A stretch of 7,644 bases of DNA from Synergistales bacterium Syner_01. GTDB lineage: Bacteria; Synergistota; Synergistia; Synergistales; Aminobacteriaceae. This document shows, in pieces, positions 1-6,053 of this stretch (the first letter of the stretch is position 1; each line of letters opens with the position of its first letter). The notes beneath the pieces are model-generated. The model ran no database searches. It was not told where the DNA came from and saw only the letters and a list, made by a program, of their open reading frames with translations. The stretch lies in NCBI GenBank assembly GCA_001604435.1, contig LVBO01000024.1, positions 1,474-9,117 on the forward strand, written 5' to 3'. The translations under genes were made by a program, and so were the position numbers.

Positions 1-65
1 TTTGGTTGTCCTTGGTCAACCCAGAAATCGAATCCGGCGCCTTCGTACGGAAGGCCCGTCACTGA
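1..65 (+). CDS. Probable C-terminal tail of an upstream gene (partial)
   Basis: One frame is open from position 3 to a TGA at 63-65 and reads LSLVNPEIESGAFVRKARH before the stop. About three quarters of its codons end in G or C, as in the genes downstream, and the stop falls 10 nt before the next start codon, the tight spacing seen throughout this operon. The stop codon overlaps the purine-rich GAGAGGG that probably serves as ribosome binding site for the next gene, so the two may be translationally coupled. Only about 20 residues are visible and no family can be recognised. It could be chance open sequence in a leader; if real, the operon begins to the left of the window. Confidence 0.42.
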   Translation, partial: WLSLVNPEIESGAFVRKARH

Positions 66-75
66 GAGGGAACCC

Positions 76-1431
76 ATGGCACAGTATGAATCATTCACCT
101 TCTCCACACTGGACGAGCTTCGGCAAAAGATCGAATCGCTCGGCCTCGACATTTCCTTCAACGAAGCTCTCTCCGTCCTCGCCGCGCCCGCGACGGTCGG
201 AGAGAGGACCGCTCCCAACCGTTTCTCGACGCTTCCGATGGAAGGGCGCGACGCGCTCCCCGACGGCTCCCCCGGAGAACTCACGTTCCGGCGCTACCGC
301 CGCTACGGCGCGGGCGGATGGGGGCTGATCCAGTTCGAGGCGTGCGCCGTCTGGCAGGGGGGGCGCAGCAGCGACCGTCAGATGTGGCTCCAGCCCTCCA
401 CCGAAAAGGCGATCGCCTCGCTGCTCGACGCGACGCGCGCCGCGGCCCGCGAACCCTTCGGTCCGTCGCATTCGCCCCTTTGCCTGCTTCAGCTTCAGGA
501 CGCGGGGCGCTACCGGCACGCGACGGGAACGACCCCCGGTCTGACGGTGCGCTACCCGCTGCTCGACGGGCGGGCGAAGGTTCCCGAACATGTGGAGCCG
601 CTCTCCGACGCCGACATCGAAGCGGTGCAGGACCGCATGGTCGAGGCCGCGGTCCGCGCGGAGAAGATCGGTTTCGACGGCATCGACATCAAGAGCTGCC
701 ATCGCTATCTCGCCTCCGATCTGCTGTCGGCCCATCTGCGCCCCGGAAAGTTCGGCGGCGGTTTCGACGGCAGGACGCGCTTTCTTCGCGAGACGACGGA
801 GCGCATCCGTTCGGCGGTGTCGAATCCCTCGTTCCTCGTGACCAGCCGGATGAACCTCTTCGACGGTTTTCCGTACCCCTACGGCTGGGGGGGCGACCGC
901 TCCGACCCGCCCGTTCCCGACATGAGCGAGCCGCTGCGCCTCGTCGGCATCCTCGAAGGGCTCGGGCTGAACCTTCTGACCACCTCCACCGGTACGCCCT
1001 ACTACAATCCGTGGCTCGTGCGCCCGTTCGACCGGCTCGTTCCGGGGAACATCGAGGCGCCGGAGCACCCGCTCGAAGGCGTCGCGCGCCTCTTCGCGCT
1101 GACGGCGCAAGTGCAGCGCGCGTACCCGGACCTTCCGACGGCCGGTTCGGGGTACACCTGGCTTCGACAGTTCGGCGTGTTCGCCGCCGCCGCCAACGTG
1201 GCGCGGAAGGCTGCGACGTTCGCGGGCTTCGGACGGACGGGGTTCGCGTACCCCGAGTTGCCGAGAGACGTTCTGGAGAAGGGGGCGGTCGATGCGAGGA
1301 AGGTGTGCGTTTCGTGCAGTTTGTGCAGCGAGGTGATGGGTCAGGGAGGTTCCACCGGGTGCTACGCGAAAGACCGGGAGGTCTACGGCCCCATGCTCAA
1401 GGCGCACAGGGCGTCCCGGAAAGAGCACTAA
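76..1431 (+). CDS. Old Yellow Enzyme-family NADH:flavin oxidoreductase with C-terminal four-Cys motif
   Basis: This 451-residue protein resembles the FMN-binding TIM-barrel reductases of the Old Yellow Enzyme / 2,4-dienoyl-CoA reductase group, cytoplasmic enzymes that move hydride from NAD(P)H through FMN to activated C=C bonds or related substrates. Visible landmarks, in order, are APNRF...PMEGRDA (46-60, the usual NR..PM strand), LLQLQDAGRY (137-146, where the family usually has LQL.HAGR), the catalytic-helix region from DGIDIKSCHRYL (201-212) to FGGGFDGRTRFLRE (226-239), and FAGFGRTGFAYP (382-393, the phosphate-binding GR segment). In the active-site HxxH/N pair the first position is Lys206 and the second His209. 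The C-terminus carries C411-x2-C414-x2-C417-x11-C429, like the Fe-S ligand set of 2,4-dienoyl-CoA reductase and trimethylamine dehydrogenase, but the protein ends soon after and lacks their FAD/NAD(P) domains. Start ATG 76 follows GAGAGGG. It lies 30 nt upstream of the transporter's binding-protein gene. The family call is firm; substrate and cluster binding are inferred. Confidence 0.88.
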   Translation: MAQYESFTFSTLDELRQKIESLGLDISFNEALSVLAAPATVGERTAPNRFSTLPMEGRDALPDGSPGELTFRRYRRYGAGGWGLIQFEACAVWQGGRSSDRQMWLQPSTEKAIASLLDATRAAAREPFGPSHSPLCLLQLQDAGRYRHATGTTPGLTVRYPLLDGRAKVPEHVEPLSDADIEAVQDRMVEAAVRAEKIGFDGIDIKSCHRYLASDLLSAHLRPGKFGGGFDGRTRFLRETTERIRSAVSNPSFLVTSRMNLFDGFPYPYGWGGDRSDPPVPDMSEPLRLVGILEGLGLNLLTTSTGTPYYNPWLVRPFDRLVPGNIEAPEHPLEGVARLFALTAQVQRAYPDLPTAGSGYTWLRQFGVFAAAANVARKAATFAGFGRTGFAYPELPRDVLEKGAVDARKVCVSCSLCSEVMGQGGSTGCYAKDREVYGPMLKAHRASRKEH

Positions 1432-1461
1432 ATACATTCCAAAGCGGGAGGGAACAAAGAC

Positions 1462-2637
1462 ATGAAGAACGGTACGAGAAAGTGGTTGTTCTGCGCGGTT
1501 CTGGTTGCGCTGCTTGCCGGATTCGTCGGCGCGGCGTCGGCGAAGGAGATTCTGATCGGCAATATGCAGGACATCAGCGGCCCCACGTCGGTGTGGGGAA
1601 ACGCGGTGACGCGGGGCGCGGAGATCGCCGTCGAGAAGATCAACGCGGCGGGCGGCGTCGACGGCGCCATGCTGAAGCTGATCACGATGGACACGAAGGC
1701 CAACGTCCAGGAGGCCATCAAGGGGTATAACAGCCTCGTGAGTTCGGGCGTCGTCGCCGTCGTCGGACCTCCCGTCAGCAACATCGGTCTCGCGCTCGGC
1801 CCCATCGCCAACAAGGCGGGCGTGCCCGTGGTCGGCAGTTTCATCGACCCCCGCGTGACCGTGGGCGAGGACGGCAAGCCCCAGGCGGCGATGTTCCTGA
1901 TGCAGCCGTCCAGCGTGCAGTACTCCGAGATCATGGCCAGCTACACGATCGACGTGCTCGGCCTGAAGAAGATCGGCGTGCTCTACGACCAGTCGAACGC
2001 GTTCGCGGTCTCCCTGATGAAGCCCTACGTGGAGTACATCAAGGCGGCGGGCGGCGAGATCGTCTCCGAGCAGGTATACACGAAGGGCGACAAGGACTTC
2101 AAGACGCAGCTCACCAAGATCAAGGAAGCCGGCGCCGACTGCCTCTACTTCCCCAACTACATCCAGGAGGCCGTGCTGGTGACGAACCAGCGCAAGCAGA
2201 TCGGCTTCGACGTCCCCATCATCGGCGGACTGGACTTCGCGCCGCCGTTCGCCTCCCTCGTGAACGACCCCGAGGCGGCGAACAACATCTACCTCGCCAA
2301 CAACTTCTCCGAGAAGGAGCCCCAGCTCAAGGAAGTCTGGGACGTCTACAAGGCGAAGTACGGCGAGAACCCGGTGAACAAGGTCTTCCTGGGTTACGAC
2401 AAGATCCTTCTCATCCAGGAGGCCATGAAGCTCGCCGGCGGAACCTCGTCGGAGCACGTCATGAAGGGGATGCCGGTCGTCGCCAATCTCGAAGGAACCA
2501 CGGGCGTCCTCACCATCTCGCCGGACACGCACCAGCCCGTCGGCCTGTCCATGGTCATGTACAAGATCGAAAAGGGAGAGTATGTCGAGCTGGGCCGCTA
2601 CGTGCCCGAGAAACACCGCGCTCCCTGGTCGAAATAG
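1462..2637 (+). CDS. livK: Liv-type ABC transporter periplasmic substrate-binding protein
   Basis: This is a 391-residue type I periplasmic binding protein (LivK/LivJ-like, Peripla_BP_6 class), which captures ligand outside the inner membrane and delivers it to the LivHMGF complex. Residues 1-27 form a Sec signal peptide: basic start (K2, R6, K7), hydrophobic core, and an AASA site ending at A27. No lipobox cysteine is present, so it should be soluble in a periplasm. The mature protein opens with EILIGNMQDISGP (29-41), typical of the family, followed by RGAEIAVEKINAAGG (51-65), the VVGPPVSNIGLALGPIANKAG lobe segment (100-120), GVLYDQSNAF (172-181) and a hinge/C-lobe with VFLGYDKILLIQEA (308-321). 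Sites where amino-acid-binding homologues contact ligand differ, for example GSFIDPRVT (125-133) and FLMQPSS (145-151), so the ligand may not be a branched-chain amino acid. ATG 1462 follows GGGAGGG at 1446-1452. The symbol denotes family position only. Confidence 0.93.
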   Translation: MKNGTRKWLFCAVLVALLAGFVGAASAKEILIGNMQDISGPTSVWGNAVTRGAEIAVEKINAAGGVDGAMLKLITMDTKANVQEAIKGYNSLVSSGVVAVVGPPVSNIGLALGPIANKAGVPVVGSFIDPRVTVGEDGKPQAAMFLMQPSSVQYSEIMASYTIDVLGLKKIGVLYDQSNAFAVSLMKPYVEYIKAAGGEIVSEQVYTKGDKDFKTQLTKIKEAGADCLYFPNYIQEAVLVTNQRKQIGFDVPIIGGLDFAPPFASLVNDPEAANNIYLANNFSEKEPQLKEVWDVYKAKYGENPVNKVFLGYDKILLIQEAMKLAGGTSSEHVMKGMPVVANLEGTTGVLTISPDTHQPVGLSMVMYKIEKGEYVELGRYVPEKHRAPWSK

Positions 2638-2752
2638 TCGAAAGCCGTTCGCAGCGCGAGGCCGTCCTGCCGCTTCTCCGGGGCGGGGCGGCCTCCCGTT
2701 CATTTCCCCCTTCCTCCGCGGCGCCGCCGGGAAGGGCAAAGGAGCTGGTTGC
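2638..2752 (+). promoter_or_regulatory. livK-livH intergenic region with two tandem hairpins
   Basis: This is the longest gap inside the operon (115 nt; the other gaps are 10-38 nt or overlaps). It contains two inverted repeats. The first pairs 2659-2671 with 2682-2694: 13 bp including two G-U pairs, with a 10-nt loop. The second pairs CCCTTCC (2708-2714) with GGAAGGG (2730-2736) around a 15-nt GC-rich centre. Neither is followed by a real T-run, so they are not good complete terminators. Such hairpins between a binding-protein gene and its permease genes are known in ABC operons to stabilise the upstream mRNA or attenuate the downstream genes, keeping binding protein in excess. That role is inferred here. 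Confidence 0.6.
2738..2744 (+). promoter_or_regulatory. Ribosome binding site that fixes the livH start
   Basis: AAAGGAG ends 8 nt before ATG 2753. The frame is open further upstream, with an ATG at 2582 inside the binding-protein gene, but that extension would run through the hairpin region and adds no membrane or family-like sequence. The site therefore supports the start at 2753, giving the typical LivH opening MLVQNILNGISLGSVYALIA. Confidence 0.8.
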
Positions 2753-3643
2753 ATGCTGGTGCAGAACATCCTCAACGGTATCTCCCTCGGTTCCGTCTAC
2801 GCGCTCATCGCGGTGGGGTTCGCGCTCATCTTCAACGTCCTCAAGTTCTCGAACTTCTCGCAGGGGGGCGTGATGACCGTGACGGCGTACGCGGGGTACG
2901 TCGCCTCCCGCTATCTCTCGGACCGGCTGGATTCGCTCGTCCTGTTCGCGGCGGTGCTCGCGGCGGCGGCGGTCTCGGGGGCGGTCATCGCGGCGGCCGT
3001 CGAACGCCTGGCCTTCCGGCGGCTGCGCCGGACGAAGAGCGAGCCGGTCTACTACTTCATCTCGTCGATCACGATGGGCATCCTGCTGGAGAACCTGATC
3101 ACGATCTACGCCAGCAGCAACTTCTACTCCTACCCCCGCTTCTTCGCCACCTCGGCCGTGCCGCTGTTCGGCGTGAACGTCGCCGTGACGGACATGATGA
3201 TGTTCGCCCTCTCGATCGCCGCGCTGCTCGCGCTCCTCTTCATCCTCCACCGGACGAAGATCGGGCTGGGGATCCGCGCCGCCTGCTTCGACGTGAACAC
3301 AGTGCAGCTCATGGGGATGAACCCCGACTTTCTCGTCACCACCGCGCTGATGATCTCGGGCGCGCTGGGGGGCGTCAGCGGCGTCTTCCTGGGGATGAAC
3401 TACACGCTCTACCCGCAGCTCGGGCAGATGGTGGTGAAGGGGTTCGTCGCCTCGGTCCTCGGCGGCCTGGGGAGCATCCACGGCGCGGTGATCGGCGCGG
3501 TGCTCCTGGGAATCCTCGAAATTTTCTTCATCTCGTGGGTCGGGGCCGGATGGGCGCCGGTCTTCGTCTTCATCGTGATGCTCGCTTTCCTCCTCGTACG
3601 GCCCAGGGGAATCGCGGGAATCATCGTGCAGGAAAAGGCGTAG
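2753..3643 (+). CDS. livH: Liv-type ABC transporter permease, LivH
   Basis: This 296-residue inner-membrane permease is one of the two subunits that form the translocation channel of a branched-chain-amino-acid-type importer. It opens with the LivH hallmark NGISLGSVYALIAVGFALIF (8-27) and KFSNFSQGGVMTVTAY (31-46), followed by several hydrophobic segments (roughly 12-28, 62-82, 101-120, 147-165, 195-215 and 266-282). The cytoplasmic segment GLGIRAACFDVNTVQLMGMN (171-190) matches the family's 'GxxxRA...A..MG' stretch. VKGFVASVLGGLGSIHGAVIG (228-248) is the coupling-helix region that contacts the ATPase. Length and ending (LVRPRGIAGI) are normal for LivH. Its stop codon TAG (3641-3643) overlaps the AGGAGG ribosome binding site of the next gene, so translation of the two permeases is probably coupled. 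Substrate specificity is not set by this subunit. Confidence 0.93.
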   Translation: MLVQNILNGISLGSVYALIAVGFALIFNVLKFSNFSQGGVMTVTAYAGYVASRYLSDRLDSLVLFAAVLAAAAVSGAVIAAAVERLAFRRLRRTKSEPVYYFISSITMGILLENLITIYASSNFYSYPRFFATSAVPLFGVNVAVTDMMMFALSIAALLALLFILHRTKIGLGIRAACFDVNTVQLMGMNPDFLVTTALMISGALGGVSGVFLGMNYTLYPQLGQMVVKGFVASVLGGLGSIHGAVIGAVLLGILEIFFISWVGAGWAPVFVFIVMLAFLLVRPRGIAGIIVQEKA

Positions 3644-3653
3644 GAGGCCCGCG

Positions 3654-4517
3654 ATGGACTACTTCGTCTCCACCGTCATCTTCACCGGAATCGCGCTCAT
3701 CGGGGTGCTCGGCGTCTACCTCATCACGGGGCTCACGGGGCTCTTCTCTCTGGGACAGGCCGCGTTCATGGCCATCGGGGGGTACGTCTCGGCGGTGCTC
3801 ATCCGCAACTACAACGTGCCGGTCGTTCCCGCCGTCGCCCTCGCCATCGTCGCCGCCATGCTCGCCGCGCTGCTCGTCGGCCTGCCCACGGTGCGCCTCA
3901 GGAGGGACTACATCTCCCTCGTGACGCTCGGCTTCGGCGAGGCCATCGTCGCACTGCTCAACAACTCGGCGAACATCACCGGCGGCGCGATGGGGATCTC
4001 CGGCATTCCGCAGCTCACCACACTCCCCGTGGTGCTCGTCAGCGTCGTCGTCTGTCTCGCGCTCGTCATCCTCTACAAGAACTCGAAGTACGGGCGGCAG
4101 TGTCTCGCGCTCCGCTCGGACGAGCTGGCGGCCAAGTCGATGGGGATCGACGTCTACCGCCTGAAGCTGATCACCTTCCTCTTCGCGGGGGCGCTCACCG
4201 GGTATTCGGGCGTGCTCTTCGGCTTCTACACGACCTATCTGGAACCCGCCGCGTTCAACTGGATCATCTCGGCGGAGTGGACGATCATCGTCTTCGTCGG
4301 GGGCGTGAACAGCCTCACCGGGACGGTGCTGGCCACCATTCTGCTCACGTGGCTGCCGGAGTTTCTCCGCTTCGCCTCGGAGTGGCGCGTGGCCATCTAC
4401 TGCGTGATCGTCCTTCTGATCGTGAACTACCGCACGGCGGGCATCATGGGCGAGCGCGAACTGTCGCCGAAGACGCTGCGGCGCCTCTTAGGGCGGACGA
4501 AGGAGGCGCCGCGATGA
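3654..4517 (+). CDS. livM: Liv-type ABC transporter permease, LivM
   Basis: This is the second channel-forming membrane subunit, 287 residues, partner of LivH. Family landmarks are GLTGLFSLGQAAFMAIGGY (26-44), GLPTVRLRRDYISLVTLGFG (76-95), the NITGGAMGISGIP loop (107-119), and the cytoplasmic coupling segment YGRQCLALRSDELAAKSMGI (146-165). At least six hydrophobic membrane segments are evident. It is shorter than enterobacterial LivM, which has extra N-terminal sequence, but usual for anaerobe and many proteobacterial homologues. ATG 3654 follows AGGAGG (3642-3647). The C-terminal tail RELSPKTLRRLLGRTKEAPR is basic and cytoplasmic. The gene ends in ATGA: its TGA stop (4515-4517) overlaps the LivG start at 4514, implying translational coupling and equal expression of permease and ATPase. 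Confidence 0.93.
   Translation: MDYFVSTVIFTGIALIGVLGVYLITGLTGLFSLGQAAFMAIGGYVSAVLIRNYNVPVVPAVALAIVAAMLAALLVGLPTVRLRRDYISLVTLGFGEAIVALLNNSANITGGAMGISGIPQLTTLPVVLVSVVVCLALVILYKNSKYGRQCLALRSDELAAKSMGIDVYRLKLITFLFAGALTGYSGVLFGFYTTYLEPAAFNWIISAEWTIIVFVGGVNSLTGTVLATILLTWLPEFLRFASEWRVAIYCVIVLLIVNYRTAGIMGERELSPKTLRRLLGRTKEAPR
4501..4506 (+). promoter_or_regulatory. Ribosome binding site that fixes the livG start
   Basis: AGGAGG lies 7 nt before ATG 4514 and inside the end of livM. The livG frame is open upstream to 4100, but that part is livM read in another frame. This site, the ATGA overlap and the family-typical N-terminus MSLLEVRNLTKSFGGVRAV together settle the start at 4514. Confidence 0.82.
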
Positions 4518-5293
4518 GCCTCCTCGAAGTGCGGAACCTCACCAAGTCGTTCGGCGGCGTCCGCGCGGTGGACGACTTCTCCTTCGGCGCGGAGCAGGGC
4601 GAGATCGTGGGGATCATCGGCCCCAACGGCGCGGGGAAGACGACAGCCTTCAACCTGATCACCGGCGTCTACCCCCTCGACAGGGGGAGCATCCTCCTCG
4701 AAGGGAAGGAGCTGGCGGGGAAGGAGCAGTTCGAGATCACGCGGAGCGGCATCGGGCGCACCTTCCAGAACATCCGCCTCTTCAAGGGGCTCTCGGTTCT
4801 GGAGAACGTGATGACCGCCGCCGACCCGTATTCGCCGTACGGGCTGTTCTCGCTGTTCACCCTCGGCGCTGCCTTCCGGAGGCGCGAACGCGAGGTGCGG
4901 GCGGCGGCCATGGAGTATCTCGCGCTCGTCGGGCTGGAGAAGTACGCCGACGAGAAGCCGTCGAACCTGCCGTACGGCCTTCAGCGGAAGCTGGAGATCG
5001 CGCGCGCCCTTGCGACGGGGCCGAAGGTGCTGCTGCTCGACGAACCGGCCGCGGGGCTCAACCCCAGCGAGGTGCGCGAGTTCATCGGGCTGGTCGGGGA
5101 GCTGCGGGAGCGCTTCGGCTTCGCCGTGCTCGTGATCGAACACCGGATGGAGGTCATCATGACGCTCTGCTCGCGCATCTACGTGCTCAACTTCGGCAAG
5201 CTGCTGGCCTCGGGGACCCCGGCGGAGATCCGGGCCAACCATGAAGTGACGGAAGCCTACATCGGCAAGGAGGATGCGTCATGCTCCGTATAG
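4514..5293 (+). CDS. livG: Liv-type ABC transporter ATP-binding protein, LivG
   Basis: This 259-residue cytoplasmic ATPase pairs with LivF to power import through LivHM. Motifs in order: Walker A GPNGAGKT (36-43), Q-loop TFQNIRLF (83-90, Gln85), ABC signature region NLPYGLQRKLEIARAL (151-166, the YGxQR form typical of LivG rather than LSGGQ), Walker B VLLLDEP with catalytic Glu177, D-loop AAGLNPSE (179-186), and H-loop His210 in VIEHRMEVIM. All catalytic residues are present. Most LivG proteins read EHDM at the switch; here it is EHRM. The C-terminus, LASGTPAEIRANHEVTEAYIG, is the family's usual ending. The last 13 nt overlap the start of livF, and the final residues DASCSV are encoded in the overlap. 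Confidence 0.94.
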   Translation: MSLLEVRNLTKSFGGVRAVDDFSFGAEQGEIVGIIGPNGAGKTTAFNLITGVYPLDRGSILLEGKELAGKEQFEITRSGIGRTFQNIRLFKGLSVLENVMTAADPYSPYGLFSLFTLGAAFRRREREVRAAAMEYLALVGLEKYADEKPSNLPYGLQRKLEIARALATGPKVLLLDEPAAGLNPSEVREFIGLVGELRERFGFAVLVIEHRMEVIMTLCSRIYVLNFGKLLASGTPAEIRANHEVTEAYIGKEDASCSV

Positions 5294-6015
5294 AGGATCT
5301 GTGGGTCTCCTACGGCCACGTGCAGGCGCTTCTGGGGGTCTCGCTCGAAGTCGAACGGGGGAGCATCGTCAGCATCATCGGCTCCAACGGAGCGGGGAAG
5401 AGCACGCTGCTGAACACGATCTCCGGCCTGGTGAAGCAGGAACGGGGCAGGATATTCTTAACCGACGGAATCGGTCCGGACACCGCGAAGCTGCTGCCGC
5501 GCGAGCCGTACCGCGTGGTGAAGCTCGGCGTGGTGCAGGTTCCCGAGGGGCGGCAGGTCTTCCCCGGCCTCACCGTCCGCGAGAATCTGATGGCCGGAGC
5601 GTACACCGTGAACCACGCGGGGCGCGTCCGCAGAAACCTCGACCGCATGTTCGAGATGTACCCCATCCTGAAGGAGCGCGCGCGCCAGCAGGCGGGGACG
5701 CTCTCGGGCGGGGAGCAGCAGATGCTCGCCATCTGCAGGGGGCTGATGGCGGAGCCGAAGGTGCTGCTTCTCGACGAGCCGTCGCTCGGGCTCGCCCCGA
5801 TCATCGTGAAAGGGGTCTTCGACACGGTGCGGCGCATCCGCGACGAGGGGATCACCGTCGTGCTGGTGGAGCAGAACGCCAACCAGGCGCTCGCCATCGC
5901 CGACTACGCCTACGTTTTGGAGAACGGGCGCGTGGCGCTCGAAGGCGAGGGGCGCGCGCTGCTCTGCGACCCCGCCGTGAAGGACGCCTACCTGGGCGGG
6001 GCGCAGGAAGCCTGA
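5281..6015 (+). CDS. livF: Liv-type ABC transporter ATP-binding protein, LivF
   Basis: This 244-residue ATPase is the partner of LivG. Motifs: Walker A GSNGAGKS (34-41), the LivF-specific VPEGRQVFPGLTVRENL segment (87-103), signature TLSGGEQQMLAICRGLM (140-156), Walker B VLLLDEP with Glu166, and D-loop SLGLAP (168-173). At the switch position the sequence is VEQNANQAL (196-204), so Gln198 replaces His. This substitution is normal for LivF and not a defect. The stretch between GRIFLTDG (56-63) and VPEGR is a few residues longer than in typical LivF. ATG 5281 follows AAGGAGG at 5267-5273 with 7-nt spacing, and overlaps the end of livG by 13 nt. An alternative frame starting at ATG 5274 is open through the whole gene but is a shadow. 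Confidence 0.94.
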   Translation: MLRIEDLWVSYGHVQALLGVSLEVERGSIVSIIGSNGAGKSTLLNTISGLVKQERGRIFLTDGIGPDTAKLLPREPYRVVKLGVVQVPEGRQVFPGLTVRENLMAGAYTVNHAGRVRRNLDRMFEMYPILKERARQQAGTLSGGEQQMLAICRGLMAEPKVLLLDEPSLGLAPIIVKGVFDTVRRIRDEGITVVLVEQNANQALAIADYAYVLENGRVALEGEGRALLCDPAVKDAYLGGAQEA

Positions 6016-6039
6016 TCGTCCGTTATTGCAGAAAGAGAG

Positions 6040-6046
6040 AAGGAGG
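6040..6046 (+). promoter_or_regulatory. Ribosome binding site that fixes the start of the isomerase-like gene
   Basis: AAGGAGG lies within a purine-rich run (6031-6050) and ends 7 nt before ATG 6054. The reading frame of the downstream gene is open all the way back to 5274, but that part is livF in a different frame. This site shows the protein starts at 6054 and is not a 704-residue fusion. Confidence 0.85.
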
Positions 6047-6053
6047 AAGGATC

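Noticed and set aside
4..21. Inverted repeat GGTTG...CAACC near the left edge as an operator
   Set aside because: The arms are only 5 bp and lie inside what looks like a coding tail. There is no nearby promoter, so chance is the likelier explanation.
1429..1461. A promoter between the OYE-like gene and livK
   Set aside because: The gap is 30 nt; TAAATA resembles a -10 element but no -35 element is visible at suitable spacing in the coding sequence upstream.
2582..2752. A longer livH start at 2582
   Set aside because: The extension overlaps the binding-protein gene's end and the hairpin region and is not membrane- or family-like. ATG 2753 has a good ribosome binding site and gives the canonical LivH N-terminus.
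91..2775. An 894-codon open frame on the - strand
   Set aside because: It lies antisense to two well-supported genes, is Arg/His/Asp-rich without domain-like sequence, and crosses the gaps between genes. It is an artefact of GC-rich third codon positions.
5144..5146. EHRM instead of EHDM in the LivG switch region as evidence of inactivity
   Set aside because: The catalytic His is retained and all other motifs are intact. The following position is likely tolerant, so this is noted as a variant only.
5869..5880. Gln instead of His at the LivF switch (EQN) as a catalytic defect
   Set aside because: EQNA is the usual form in LivF proteins; the partner LivG retains His210.
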